Shown: positions 1 to 9,491 of the stretch, piece after piece
Layout of the letters: each line of letters starts with the position of its first letter
How positions within the stretch are numbered: position 1 is the first letter of the stretch
DNA from: Succinivibrio dextrinosolvens
Lineage (GTDB): Bacteria > Pseudomonadota > Gammaproteobacteria > Enterobacterales > Succinivibrionaceae
Reading direction: 5' to 3'
Length of the DNA: 64,000 nt
Assembly (NCBI RefSeq): GCF_900116345.1
Contig: NZ_FPAH01000003.1
Coordinates: forward strand, 46,973-110,972
Translations under genes and position numbers: made by a program
Notes under the pieces: model-generated
The model's database searches: none
Told to the model about the DNA's origin: nothing
What the model saw: only the letters and a program-made list of their open reading frames with translations

Positions 1-1551
1 GCAGATAATGGGTTAGCAGTTTATGAAGCGGCTACTGGTGCTGAAGCAGATGATGGTGCTAAAGGATTTATAACCGTGGATAACGGTGTTGTGAAGACAG
101 ATAAAGTTGGTTCTATAGCACTTGGTGTTGCAGAAGCAATATGTAGAGCATCCGCTAAGTGCGCGATGTTAGTTTCAAGTGGCAAACTTGCTTATCAGTC
201 AGCGCTTGCAACGCGTGATTTCTGTCGAGATAGTTCTGTATTAAGTGCGTATTCAAATTGGCAGAAATTTGAAGGTACAAGTGAGGAATGGCTTGTTAAA
301 GCAGGAGGAGTGAGAGGCTTGGGTAAAGTTGGACAGTCTTCATTATTGGCTCAGGCAAAAAATATAATGGTTAAGACTGCAAGAACAAACAAAATGACGG
401 CGAGCTTATTATCTGAGGACAATAAACATCTACTTGGCGCATATAAGAAATGCTTAGAATTAGCAAACTATAAAAAATGTGAACAAAATTCACTAAAAGA
501 GAGTGATATCAGCGATGATGAGGCCTGGACTTACTTGTATAAACAGTTTGAAAAATGGGATGAAGCCGAAAATGGTAAAGGGAAAATGGCTGAATATGCA
601 AGAAAGCAGAAATCTGAATTTCAGAATATGGATAAGAGATGTCGAGCTGATCTTGAGTTTTATGTAAAGAATCGTCAGGAAAAAAAAGGAACAAAGGACA
701 GAATTATAGAAACTGTCACTTCTTGGTTTACATCAGAACCATGTGAAGATGAGGGGGCTCTCTTTGAGGCATATTTTAATTTGAAATCTAATATTGAGAA
801 TGAATACAAAAATATTCTCCCTCCTGTTGGGCAAAACTGTTGGTGGCGTAATAAAAAAGATCTCAACAATGAAGTTGTGGAAACATTATGTAATTCCTTA
901 CGTGAATGGAATTATAACTACCACTATGAAAGAAAAAAGGAAGATCACCGTAATCTTGTTGCAGAACTTGATAAAAACAGTATGCAGAAAGCAATGGAAA
1001 CAATAGCAGATAGAGGCTGTGAGTGTGGTGTTCCTTTGAGTGTTGTCGATGGTAAGTTGTATCCATCCGGAATGGAACCTGCAGATAGAATGAAAGCAAT
1101 ATCAGATAAAGTCAAAAAGGAAATGGAATATCAGAAAAACTTGCCTGAAATGAAAAAGGCGCAAATTGAGAAAATTAAGAATTATACAAATGACTACAAT
1201 ATTGGCCATGTTATGTCTCACATCGGAAGAAGGGAAGTGCTAAATTGTCTTTGTATGCGAGGTCCTGGTGCACCTGCCTTTGGCGGAGGCTCTTCATATG
1301 CCGGAGGTGGTAAATGTAATTCTGTTGGTGTGTCTGGATGGGGATCCTGGAAATCTGCAATTTCAACGAAGGAATCGGATAAAAGAGCTTGTGGTTATTA
1401 CAGTGCACTTGATAATTATCTAGATAAGAAAGCTTCAGAAGAAGCGCTAAATCCAATGCTCACAAGCGAGAAGGATATTCAAGAGAAAATCCTAACTGAA
1501 GATCCTTTTATTCAGCTTAGAAAAAAAGATCAATGTAAGATTAAGAGATAA
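1..1551 (+). CDS. Large secreted protein, C-terminal part (5' end outside window)
   Basis: The reading frame is open from base 1, so the gene begins upstream of the window; the GTG at 76 is an internal Val codon. The visible 516 residues are paralogous to the last ~480 residues of the 1374-aa protein at 17777-21901. Shared blocks include DNGVVKT versus DNGVIKT, CRASAKCA versus CRADAKCA, the YL-KQF-W motif, a CxCG-SVVDG motif and a C-terminal glycine-rich stretch with CxC pairs (GGG-YAGGG, then RACGYYSALDNYL). Many Cys residues are conserved between the two, which suggests disulfides in an exported domain. I do not recognise the domain family. Function is unknown; by analogy with the paralogue the missing N-terminus probably carries a signal peptide and beta-sandwich domains. 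Confidence 0.85.
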   Translation, partial: ADNGLAVYEAATGAEADDGAKGFITVDNGVVKTDKVGSIALGVAEAICRASAKCAMLVSSGKLAYQSALATRDFCRDSSVLSAYSNWQKFEGTSEEWLVKAGGVRGLGKVGQSSLLAQAKNIMVKTARTNKMTASLLSEDNKHLLGAYKKCLELANYKKCEQNSLKESDISDDEAWTYLYKQFEKWDEAENGKGKMAEYARKQKSEFQNMDKRCRADLEFYVKNRQEKKGTKDRIIETVTSWFTSEPCEDEGALFEAYFNLKSNIENEYKNILPPVGQNCWWRNKKDLNNEVVETLCNSLREWNYNYHYERKKEDHRNLVAELDKNSMQKAMETIADRGCECGVPLSVVDGKLYPSGMEPADRMKAISDKVKKEMEYQKNLPEMKKAQIEKIKNYTNDYNIGHVMSHIGRREVLNCLCMRGPGAPAFGGGSSYAGGGKCNSVGVSGWGSWKSAISTKESDKRACGYYSALDNYLDKKASEEALNPMLTSEKDIQEKILTEDPFIQLRKKDQCKIKR

Positions 1552-1662
1552 TACGTTTAACTTCTTTATAATCATTTGAAACTGAGCTTGTAAAACAGCA
1601 GGAGGTTATTGCGGATGAAAGACAGAATGGTTATAAGCGTGAGACTAATAAAAGGAGTTTAT

Positions 1663-1965
1663 ATGATTAAAAGATTTTTGCTTCTATGTGTGTTTATAGT
1701 TGTATCCTTTTCTTCATTTGCTAAGGACTATACTGTTTCACAACTTATGACAATGAGTCCTGAAAATTTTGCAAGTCTAACGGAACAGGAAAAGTATCCT
1801 CTTTACGACAAGATATTCAATCTTATTGAGACGGGAGATCCTTTAGATAAGGATTTTGATGAGTATTCCAAATATATTGACAAGGTTAAAACAACTCCCG
1901 CTGGATACGAGAATTTTCTTAAATACATTGAAGATGCAGCAAAAAAGAAATATCCATCTCCTTAA
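1663..1965 (+). CDS. Small exported protein, unknown function
   Basis: The ~100-residue product has a clear signal peptide (MIKRF, a run of Leu/Val/Phe, then SSFA before KDYTV), followed by a short polar mature domain rich in Tyr, Lys and Asp. ATG 1663 has AAAGGAG at 1651-1657 at good spacing and a compact signal peptide. An in-frame ATG at 1615 with AGGAGG at 1600-1605 would add 16 residues and cannot be excluded. The gene lies just downstream of the large secreted protein and upstream of another short exported protein. I recognise no family. Confidence 0.6.
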   Translation: MIKRFLLLCVFIVVSFSSFAKDYTVSQLMTMSPENFASLTEQEKYPLYDKIFNLIETGDPLDKDFDEYSKYIDKVKTTPAGYENFLKYIEDAAKKKYPSP

Positions 1966-2043
1966 TTTGGGATGAATCGAAAAAAACTTTTTGTTAGATG
2001 TCATAACTATGTATATGCAATTGGACATTTAGGTGCATATCGT

Positions 2044-2289
2044 ATGAATAAACTAAAACTAAATAAAATAGTATTCTGCGCTGTCATGCTTTCTTATGCT
2101 TTTTTGGGGAATAGTGTCTCAATTGCAAATCCAGTATATGAGGTTGAAAGTTCTGGAAAGAATGAGACTTCTGCAGTGGAAATGTCTTTGAAGGATATTC
2201 TCAAAGAAACTTATAAACAGGCAGAAGCAAAGGGAAAAATATCTGAGGAAAGTAAGGCTTTCTACGATTTTATCAAGAAATATTTATAA
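2044..2289 (+). CDS. Short exported protein with a truncated LPP20/FlgT-like N-domain
   Basis: This 81-residue product has a signal peptide (MNKLKL then a hydrophobic run to ANP). The following segment, YEVESSGKNETSAVEMSLKD, matches the start of the N-domain of the ankyrin proteins at 11772 (YSLESSGKDEASALGNLRM) and 13797 (YELEATGKDEAAALGNLKM). The remaining ~90 residues of that domain and the downstream repeats are absent, so the gene resembles the 5' remnant of a family member, or a minimal version of it. ATG 2044 is chosen because AGGTG sits at 2031-2035; an in-frame ATG at 1972 would add residues ahead of the signal peptide. Confidence 0.55.
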   Translation: MNKLKLNKIVFCAVMLSYAFLGNSVSIANPVYEVESSGKNETSAVEMSLKDILKETYKQAEAKGKISEESKAFYDFIKKYL

Positions 2290-2315
2290 AGCATTTTTTT
2301 ATTTATATTTAGACT

Positions 2316-2828
2316 ATGAAGAATTATGTCTCAGTCATACTGTTTTTGACACTCATATCCATAAGTAGAGTTTGCTGTGCTGACGCATCAAAAGCGAATC
2401 CAGATCTTGTCGATGTTTCCGTTAATTTCAATGGTAAGGTCTATAAGAGCAAGATTCCTAAAGGCTTTGACCTGGTAAAGCACAGTGAATATGCTCCGGG
2501 ATTTGATAAATGCATGCAGAAAGTTACTGTAAGATATGATTCTGTTGCTTGTTATGATGATGCATTAAAGTTTCAGTTAAGTAAGCTTAAAGAGAACTTT
2601 ATAAAGGCAAAAAAAGCTTGTAGAACTCCTGAATGCACTTCAGAACTTCTCGCTCTTCAGAAAAGCTGGATAGACAAAAGAGAAAAAACTGTTTCCTTTC
2701 TAAAAAGGTATATTGCGATCTATGGCTATACTTCAGAGGTCCCTATGGAGTATGAACTCGAAGAACTGCAGATGCATAACAAGGTAATAAAGACCATTCA
2801 GGAATTTCTTGAAAGTGAAAATCAATAA
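2316..2828 (+). CDS. Exported LprI/DUF1311-like protein
   Basis: The 170-residue protein has a signal peptide (MKNYVSVILFLTLISISRVCCA). Its mature part has the pattern of the lysozyme-inhibitor LprI N-terminal family (DUF1311): a CM pair, a conserved Cys-Tyr segment, a long helix (KFQLSKLKENF), Cys residues in the loop, then the LQKSWIDKRE helix that corresponds to the family's QR-W---RD motif. In that family the domain is periplasmic. The match is by eye and moderate. No strong Shine-Dalgarno sequence precedes ATG 2316. It is the last gene before a ~330-nt gap and module A. Confidence 0.6.
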   Translation: MKNYVSVILFLTLISISRVCCADASKANPDLVDVSVNFNGKVYKSKIPKGFDLVKHSEYAPGFDKCMQKVTVRYDSVACYDDALKFQLSKLKENFIKAKKACRTPECTSELLALQKSWIDKREKTVSFLKRYIAIYGYTSEVPMEYELEELQMHNKVIKTIQEFLESENQ

Positions 2829-3157
2829 CATTCAAACCGAAAAGTTTCACTTTTTTGTAATACATAATCCGACATCTCTCTAACTGTTTTTTGGGGAAGA
2901 GCTGAATTTTATTTTTCTTCTGCAGATCCATTCTATTTTTATTTTTTTACCTTATTAGTGAGACTTTTATCACATTTTTATAACTCTTCAAATTTTGAGT
3001 TAAAGCATAAAAATGCTCATTAAAAACTTTTAATTCTTTGATTTTAGATAACAGTCTCATTCCTGTCTTTTATTTATCTTATTCTTGAAGTATACGCGAT
3101 CTGAATATTATCGTGATAAGGATCTATTTCTTTTTTCTGCGCTAGGGTGTTTGTTTC
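2829..3157. other. Intergenic region upstream of module A
   Basis: This AT-rich gap shows no credible coding frame. At 2840-2856 a short AT-rich hairpin (AAAAGT-TTC-ACTTTT plus T) may end the upstream transcript. Near its right end a possible but weak promoter lies at 3085-3111 (TTGAAG, 15-nt spacer, TATTAT). AGGG at 3144-3147 is the likely ribosome site for the vWA gene. Confidence 0.35.
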
Positions 3158-5296
3158 ATGAATGCGAAATGTTTCTCATTAAATCCATTTATAGCAATTA
3201 TTTTGGCTACGGTTTTATCTTCTTCTGCATATGCAGATGCAAAGGCTCCTGTGAATGTTGATGAGAACTCAAAAGTTCCATTAAGGATTCTTACAAGACC
3301 AGGCGCAAATCTGTATTCTGATAACACAGGTTCATCGGTTAAGAAAAGTAATTTACCAACTTTCTCTTCATATTTTGTATATACAAGGCCAACTGGAGAA
3401 CAGCTTGGTTCTGGAAGTGGATGGTATGAGGTAGGTTCAGACGATAAAGGTACCGTTCAGGGCTGGATCAAGGGCGACGATTTGTTTGAGTGGAAACAGA
3501 CAATGTGCCTTACCTATACCCACCCAGATGGGCGTAGTCCTGTTTTAATGTTTGAAGATGACGAGTACCTAAAGACATTAGTAGAGATGAATAAGGATAC
3601 CAGAACACCTTCTGTTGATAATCTTTATGCATCAATTGAGAAAGCCTCTGCTTCTAAAGAAGCTCTGGCTCAGGATTTCCCTGTTATTTCAATGGAACCT
3701 AAAATGGCTGTTGATAACAAGGCCAATTTTACTCTGATGCCAATCTTGGATCATAAGGTAATTGAATTTGAAGGAAGAGAAGCTAGATTACTTGATATTG
3801 TTGCTGTAAGCAGTACTGAATCAGACAGAAAGTCATCTGATTTACGTACCAATACGGATTACTTAAATGCTGCTACAGATACATCCGCAAATCACGCTAA
3901 GAATCTTGAGGATTTAAAGATTGATGTTGTCTGGTGTATTGATACAACTCGTAGTATGGGACCATACATTCAGCGAGTTAAGCAGTTAACCTCAGATATT
4001 TCGAAAAATATCAGTTCTGATAATGAATTAACTTCAAGAGTAATGTTTGGCGCCTGGGCTTATAGAGATTCTGCGGAGATCCAGGGACTTGAATATGTCA
4101 CCAAAAACTTTACTCCTGAGCTTATGAAGATAGATGATTTCTCAAAGGCTCTTGAAGAAGTTAAGGAAACAACTGTCGATTCTGTTACTTACGACGAGGA
4201 CGTATTCTCTGGTCTTAATGACGCAGTTGAGAAAACAAAGTGGAGAGACAATTCTATAAGAATTGTAATCCTGGTCGGTGATGCTCCAGGCCATCAGGCA
4301 GGACACAAGTGGAATGTATCCAAGTTTGATGCTGCTACCTTCAGACAGGTTGCTGACCAGAAGAAGGTAAACATCTATACCCTGCATATTGCTCCTCCAA
4401 AGGCAAAAAAATATAACAAGATTGCGCAGGGACAGTTTAGACCATTGTCATTAAATCCAGGAAATATCAGTGAGATGTACTGGAATATCAATGCAACTGA
4501 TCTCAAGAATTTTGAAACTCAGTCAGCGAGATTAACAGAGAGTATCTTAAGCTTTGCTAAAAATGCTGTAAGCGAGTTTAAAGCTATAAGTGATAACAGC
4601 ACCTCTCAGATCGGTGGAGCTGCAGAACCTTCTACTTCTTCATCAGGCGGTGGAGAAATGGCCGCTTTGGAGGAGGGAGATGAAGATTCAACTCAGAGTG
4701 CAAGTGCCGCACCTGCTAAAAAGCCTGATGCTCCAACAGATGAGGCGATAAAACAGAGTGTTCACGCTGCTTTGGTAACCTGGTTAGGTGCTAATGCAAA
4801 TGTTGAACCTCCTCGTGATATTGAGGCATGGGTAGTAGATAAGGATCTTAAAGAAAGTACAAGACAGTCATTAGATGTAAATCTTCTGATGACAAAAACT
4901 CAGTTAGATTCAATTACTACTCTTTTGCAGAGTGTATTAGAAGCCGGTGAAACCAATCAGGTTAGCGGAGAGGACTTTTTCACCTCCCTGCAGGCTGCAT
5001 CAGCTGTTGCTGCTCGTGACCCTGATAAATTAGCCAATGCACAGTCAATCGGTTCCTCTGGCTTGGTTCCTGATTTTCTGAATAATCTTCCTTATAAGTC
5101 TCGTTTGATGGAAATGAATAACGAATTATGGGAAAGCTTTGGTCCAGATGAACAGAATGCATTCTTAACTAGCATTGAAAGTAAGATAAATGCCTATAAG
5201 GCTATTCATGATGATTCTTCACTGTGGATCCCTCTTAATGAAGGTGATGATGCTAGTGATTATGTAGCAGCTGTTTCATTGGAACTATTACCATGA
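3158..5296 (+). CDS. Exported SH3-like/von Willebrand A protein, module A
   Basis: The 712-residue protein has a signal peptide cleaved near AYA-D27. An SH3b-like beta domain (about residues 40-115, including the GWIKGDDLFEWK strand) precedes a linker and a vWA domain at about 255-460. A MIDAS motif is visible as DTTRS from D262, preceded by hydrophobic strand VVWC. A low-complexity Ser/Gly/Glu linker follows near residue 490-525. The C-terminal domain has YKSRLMEMNNELW, GPDEQN, and a final LELLP. The same C-terminal motifs occur in the module B protein at 39794, so the two are paralogues. From memory, a similar tail occurs in PpkA-type vWA proteins linked to type VI secretion; that is inference. 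The stop overlaps the start of the ABC ATPase gene (ATGA at 5293-5296), implying translational coupling. A periplasmic protein-binding scaffold is likely. Confidence 0.85.
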   Translation: MNAKCFSLNPFIAIILATVLSSSAYADAKAPVNVDENSKVPLRILTRPGANLYSDNTGSSVKKSNLPTFSSYFVYTRPTGEQLGSGSGWYEVGSDDKGTVQGWIKGDDLFEWKQTMCLTYTHPDGRSPVLMFEDDEYLKTLVEMNKDTRTPSVDNLYASIEKASASKEALAQDFPVISMEPKMAVDNKANFTLMPILDHKVIEFEGREARLLDIVAVSSTESDRKSSDLRTNTDYLNAATDTSANHAKNLEDLKIDVVWCIDTTRSMGPYIQRVKQLTSDISKNISSDNELTSRVMFGAWAYRDSAEIQGLEYVTKNFTPELMKIDDFSKALEEVKETTVDSVTYDEDVFSGLNDAVEKTKWRDNSIRIVILVGDAPGHQAGHKWNVSKFDAATFRQVADQKKVNIYTLHIAPPKAKKYNKIAQGQFRPLSLNPGNISEMYWNINATDLKNFETQSARLTESILSFAKNAVSEFKAISDNSTSQIGGAAEPSTSSSGGGEMAALEEGDEDSTQSASAAPAKKPDAPTDEAIKQSVHAALVTWLGANANVEPPRDIEAWVVDKDLKESTRQSLDVNLLMTKTQLDSITTLLQSVLEAGETNQVSGEDFFTSLQAASAVAARDPDKLANAQSIGSSGLVPDFLNNLPYKSRLMEMNNELWESFGPDEQNAFLTSIESKINAYKAIHDDSSLWIPLNEGDDASDYVAAVSLELLP

Positions 5297-6027
5297 TCCC
5301 TCAGTGCTGTCTTAGGATAAGAAATCTTAATTTTGAACGTGAGAAGAATGGAGTGTTCTTCTCACTTCATGTGCCTGCACTCGACCTTTTTCAGGGAAAA
5401 ATCCTTGCAGTTGTTGGCGAAAGTGGATGTGGTAAATCCACTTTAAGCGATCTGATAGCTCTTATTCTAAGACCAAATAGTTGTGATCAGTTTTGTTTTT
5501 ACAAGGAGGATGAATCGGTTGACCTGATGAGTGCGTCAACCGGAAAACTCGCATCTATTCGTGGCCATGATATTGGTTACGTCCTGCAGTCAGGTGGCTT
5601 GTTTCCGTTCCTGAATGTTCTTGAAAACATCATGTTACCAGGAAAACTGATTGGGCTTTCTAGTGCTTCTTTAAGACAAAAGGCAGAAGATTTGGCCTCA
5701 AAAATAGGAATATCTGAGCAGTTATACAAAAAACCTCAGCATTTATCTGGTGGACAAAGACAAAGAGTCGCGATAGCCAGAGCTCTAATCCATAATCCTC
5801 GTTTGGTAATTGCTGATGAGCCTACTGCAGCGGTTGACGAGTATACCGCCAATGACATCTGCGAAGTATTCAAAAAAGCTGTATCCATGAGTAATTCTTC
5901 ACTTCTGATTGTCAGTCATGACAGATCGCTGATGCGTAAACATGCTGACTATGAAGTTACTTTCCGTCTCACCAAGGAAAATAAGCTCAAATCTCAGCTT
6001 TGTGAGCCAGTTTTACTTAATGGATAG
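5293..6027 (+). CDS. ABC transporter ATP-binding protein, LolD/MacB type, module A
   Basis: All ABC ATPase motifs are visible: Walker A GESGCGKST at residues 42-50, Q-loop Gln near 99, signature LSGGQRQRVAIARAL from residue 151, Walker B LVIADEP at 171-177, and the H-loop SHD near 208-210. The length (244 aa) is typical of the LolD/MacB/FtsE group, whose ATPases pair with FtsX-fold permeases and drive envelope processes rather than classic uptake. The partner permease begins 9 nt downstream. The start overlaps the vWA stop codon. It should be a cytosolic subunit docked on the inner membrane. Confidence 0.93.
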   Translation: MIPQCCLRIRNLNFEREKNGVFFSLHVPALDLFQGKILAVVGESGCGKSTLSDLIALILRPNSCDQFCFYKEDESVDLMSASTGKLASIRGHDIGYVLQSGGLFPFLNVLENIMLPGKLIGLSSASLRQKAEDLASKIGISEQLYKKPQHLSGGQRQRVAIARALIHNPRLVIADEPTAAVDEYTANDICEVFKKAVSMSNSSLLIVSHDRSLMRKHADYEVTFRLTKENKLKSQLCEPVLLNG

Positions 6028-6036
6028 GATAAGAAC

Positions 6037-7893
6037 ATGAAAGCCTGTGAGATTGCAATTCTATCTGTAAAAGACGTTTTCCACGAGTGGAGAATGAGCT
6101 TTTGTGTGATGTTTGCTGTAGCTGCAATTGCAACTCCTTTACTGCTTTTTTTCGGATTGAAGTCTGGTGTCATGAAGACTCTTGAAAATAGATTGTTGAG
6201 CAATCCATCAACGGTAGAAATCATTTCCATGAGTGATCGCAAACTTGATGACAACTGGTTCAAAGAACAAAGAGAAGATCCTAAGGTTTCATTTGTTATT
6301 CCAAGAACAAGACGTCTTGCAGCCAGTGCTGAATTTACAAAGACAGGCGACAGTAAAAATCCCAAAAAAACACTGGATTTATATCCCTCCGCACTTGGCG
6401 ACCCATTGTTAGAACACTACAGACAAAAAGCTCCATCTGAAAATGAATGTGTGCTTTCACAGGAGGCTTTTCGCAGAATCGGTGCCAACATTGGAGACAC
6501 TGTTAAGGCTGTTGTTTCAAGAGATAGGGGTACAAGCAAGGTAGAGCGCGAATTTTTAGTTGTTGGTGTTCTCCCGGATGCAGCAGGTTCGGTTGCATGT
6601 GCTTATATTACTCTTGAAGAACTTGAAGAGATTGAAGCCTTTAAGGATGGAATTGCTGTTCCTAAGAGACAGTGGCAGGGAGCGGAAAGTGTTGCTTATC
6701 CTGTAATTCCAGAAGTTTTGATTATTCTTCCTGAATATCTTGATGCTGTTCGTGAGGCAATGCTGATTCAGAATACAGGATTTTCAAGAATAAAAAGACT
6801 AGATAGTCAGGAGTTAGAAGCTCTACAGCCGTTCATCTCTGAGAATAAAAAAGGGTATCTTTTAGGCACTGTTGGCAATCCTGCCTCAAAGCATGATCTT
6901 ATGACTTTATGCGACAGATTCCGCGGAAGGTCAGATGTTAGCGTTATTCCTTTTACTAATGACCTATTTGTTTCTATTAAAGGACAGTCTTTTAAAACTC
7001 GTTCTCTTAAGGCATTCAAAGGAATGTTAAACGAAGAGCTTTTGTCTCTTGATCCTACGGAATTTTCTGAAACTCCGGCGATTCGAAAGGTTTATTTATC
7101 AAGAAATCTTGAAAACACATTTAAAGACTCACCACTGGTCTGTGAAGCTATTTACAGTCAGAAAACTGATAGTGGGGAGACTATAGAAAGAAAAATATCC
7201 TTTGATGTAAGTGTTGGTTTTATTGATAGTCTTGATGATGAAACTGTTATGTTACCTATTGGTCTGCTTTCTCAATTAAGTCTTCTTCAAGTCCGAGAAT
7301 TATCAGATGGAGTCAATAATTCAGGGGTAAAGGCTTTTACTTTAAAACGTCGAGGCTATACTGGCTTTAGAATGTACGCCTCTTCTTTGATGGATGTGGT
7401 TTTACTTCAGGAAAAGCTTACAAAGAGTGGAATAAAAACAAGCAGCAGAGCTGATCGTATCAGTGAAGTCCTGTCTTTGGACAAATACTTATCTCTGCTT
7501 TTTGTTCTGATTGCTGGAGCCTCAATTTTTGGTGCTACCTGCTGCCTTATTGCCAATGTTTATGCAAATGTTGAACGTAAAAGAAAGGAGCTGGCAATCC
7601 TAAGATTATTGGGCGTTAACAGTTTTGAACTTGGTGTATTTCCTCTCGTAGGCTCCATAACCCTGACCTTAGGAGGAATAGTCCTTTCTCTGATTATTTT
7701 CTATATCTTTATGAATGTAATCAATTCGATGTTCTCATACCAGTTAAACGGTGATGAGAAATTCTGTGATTTGAATGTGCTTCAGTCGTTAGGCGCCGTA
7801 GTAATTGCCTGTGTAATTGCAAGTATTTCTGGTCTCATGGCTTCAAGACGAATCATGAAGATTGAGCCTTCTGAGTCGTTACGTGATGAATAG
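6037..7893 (+). CDS. FtsX/MacB-type ABC permease, module A
   Basis: The 618-residue protein has one N-terminal membrane segment (about residues 20-45, FCVMFAVAAIATPLLLFFGL), a very long periplasmic region, and three C-terminal membrane segments. The junction VERKRKELAILRLLGV is the cytoplasmic coupling motif typical of FtsX-domain permeases (LolC/E, MacB). The C-terminus MASRRIMKIEPSESLRDE also fits (--A---I-P-E-LR). It is ~220 residues longer than its module B counterpart (397 aa), mostly in the periplasmic part. The ATPase gene is directly upstream. The likely role is a mechanotransmitting inner-membrane complex coupling ATP hydrolysis to periplasmic partners. Confidence 0.9.
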   Translation: MKACEIAILSVKDVFHEWRMSFCVMFAVAAIATPLLLFFGLKSGVMKTLENRLLSNPSTVEIISMSDRKLDDNWFKEQREDPKVSFVIPRTRRLAASAEFTKTGDSKNPKKTLDLYPSALGDPLLEHYRQKAPSENECVLSQEAFRRIGANIGDTVKAVVSRDRGTSKVEREFLVVGVLPDAAGSVACAYITLEELEEIEAFKDGIAVPKRQWQGAESVAYPVIPEVLIILPEYLDAVREAMLIQNTGFSRIKRLDSQELEALQPFISENKKGYLLGTVGNPASKHDLMTLCDRFRGRSDVSVIPFTNDLFVSIKGQSFKTRSLKAFKGMLNEELLSLDPTEFSETPAIRKVYLSRNLENTFKDSPLVCEAIYSQKTDSGETIERKISFDVSVGFIDSLDDETVMLPIGLLSQLSLLQVRELSDGVNNSGVKAFTLKRRGYTGFRMYASSLMDVVLLQEKLTKSGIKTSSRADRISEVLSLDKYLSLLFVLIAGASIFGATCCLIANVYANVERKRKELAILRLLGVNSFELGVFPLVGSITLTLGGIVLSLIIFYIFMNVINSMFSYQLNGDEKFCDLNVLQSLGAVVIACVIASISGLMASRRIMKIEPSESLRDE

Positions 7894-7901
7894 GAGAAAA
7901 A

Positions 7902-9476
7902 ATGAAAATAAAAAACTTTTCTCTATTACCTTTATTTTTAGTAACAATCTGCGCATCTGCCTTTGCTGATGAGAACAAAAATGAATGTGATTCACTAAAG
8001 ATTAAAGGCCCAAACAACAGTGTCTTTGAGTTTTGCAAGGTAAAAGTTAAAGGCGGAGTTTCGTCACTTGCTGGTCAGTCTTTTATTATGGGCTCTTCTG
8101 TTGGAGACTTTAGAACTCCTCCAACTGCGGTTGTTGTTGGCGGTGCTTTTGCTGACTCAGATAGTCGTTATTACTATATTGGAAAATATGAAGTAAGTAA
8201 CGCTCAGTATAAGGCTGTAACAGGTAAAGAATTTAAGGAAGGGCAGGATGATTATCCTATAACTCAGGTTACCTGGTTTGATGTTCAGAATTTTATGGAT
8301 TCTTTAAATAAATATTTATATGAACATGAAATTAAGAACATGCCTAAATCTGGCTCTTATCCTGGCTATATAAGATTACCAACAGAAGAAGAATGGGAAT
8401 TTGCTGCGAGAGGCGGAACTAGTGTGTCCGCAACTCTGTTTGATGCAGATACTCCATATGATGAATCTGATGATGAACTGTCTGCTTTTGAATGGTATGC
8501 AGGTCCAGAGTCGTCTCACAATAAAGTTCAGAAAATCGGCAAACTTCAGCCTAATCCCTTAGGTATTCATGACATGCTTGGTAATGTTCAGGAGATGACT
8601 GACAGTTTATATCGTGTTGAATACTATCAGGGACGTTCCGGCGGATTTGCTGCAAGAGGTGGGCATTATCTAACGGAAGATACTGATATGACATCCTCAA
8701 AGCGCTCAGAGGAACCTTTTTATATTGGCTCTGTTGATAAAGGAATGAAACCTAATGCCAAGCCAACTATGGGGTTTAGGTTGTCTATTGGAATTCCTAT
8801 CATGACCGACAATAAAGCAATTGCTCAGCTGCAGAAGGACTGGGAGAGCCATCGTAAGGGGGATGGTGCCAAAATGCCTGCTGCAGTCTCTGTTTCTGAT
8901 ACGTCAACTAAAGAAGCAATACCTGCAAATGAGGCATTAAAGCGCCTTGACAGAATTGGTGAAGCTTTAACCAAGGCTGGCCTGAGTGATTCTTTGAAAA
9001 ATGAACTTGAAGGTACTCGTTCATCCTTACTGGATATGGTTAATGTAAGACGTAAGGCAGATGAAGATTCCGCAAGAGTCTGGGTAAAAATTGCCTGTGA
9101 GCGCGGTATGTACTTATCCGTAAATCTTCATGGCTTTGAAGTGACGAGGAATGCACCTACAGAAAAACTGAAACAAAGAGCCGAACAGTTTGAATATAAC
9201 GTTAAATCTGGACTTGAGAACTACAGCGAAATAATGGTGGAACTTGCAAAATTGCCAAAAGAAGCAGTTGTAAATGGTTTTACTGAATACGCTAAAACTA
9301 TGACAAAGAAGCTTGATAAAGAAAAGCAAGGAGAGAAGAACGAAGGTAGTGAGAATCGTATTAAAGATCTAAGCGCTCAAATCGCAAAAATAGAGATTAC
9401 AAAAGCACATTATCTCTATTACGAGAAGGAAAAGCGTTTTGATCCTCAAAACTGGTCTAAGGATTATCTCAAATAA
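7902..9476 (+). CDS. Exported SUMF1/FGE-fold protein without catalytic cysteines, module A
   Basis: A signal peptide (to AFADENK) precedes a formylglycine-generating-enzyme-sulfatase (SUMF1) fold at about residues 50-305. Family motifs are YYIGKYEVSNAQYKAVTG, PITQVTWFDVQNF, RLPTEEEWEFAARGG, NPLGIHDMLGNVQEM, ARGG and MGFRLS. In true FGE the segment after GGS carries two catalytic cysteines; here it reads ARGGHYLTEDTDMTSSKRSE with none, so enzyme activity is unlikely and a binding role is favoured. The last ~200 residues are helical and charged, probably coiled coil. AGGAG lies 6 nt before ATG 7902. The module B paralogue is at 43640-45364. Confidence 0.88.
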   Translation: MKIKNFSLLPLFLVTICASAFADENKNECDSLKIKGPNNSVFEFCKVKVKGGVSSLAGQSFIMGSSVGDFRTPPTAVVVGGAFADSDSRYYYIGKYEVSNAQYKAVTGKEFKEGQDDYPITQVTWFDVQNFMDSLNKYLYEHEIKNMPKSGSYPGYIRLPTEEEWEFAARGGTSVSATLFDADTPYDESDDELSAFEWYAGPESSHNKVQKIGKLQPNPLGIHDMLGNVQEMTDSLYRVEYYQGRSGGFAARGGHYLTEDTDMTSSKRSEEPFYIGSVDKGMKPNAKPTMGFRLSIGIPIMTDNKAIAQLQKDWESHRKGDGAKMPAAVSVSDTSTKEAIPANEALKRLDRIGEALTKAGLSDSLKNELEGTRSSLLDMVNVRRKADEDSARVWVKIACERGMYLSVNLHGFEVTRNAPTEKLKQRAEQFEYNVKSGLENYSEIMVELAKLPKEAVVNGFTEYAKTMTKKLDKEKQGEKNEGSENRIKDLSAQIAKIEITKAHYLYYEKEKRFDPQNWSKDYLK

Positions 9477-9491
9477 CAGGGAGCAATAAAT

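Noticed and set aside
76..1551. Treating GTG 76 as the start of the first gene
   Set aside because: The frame is open to base 1 and the upstream residues align with the paralogue at 17777, so the gene is cut by the window edge.
7902..9476. Calling the SUMF1 proteins formylglycine-generating enzymes or sulfatase activators
   Set aside because: The catalytic cysteines are absent and no sulfatase gene is nearby.
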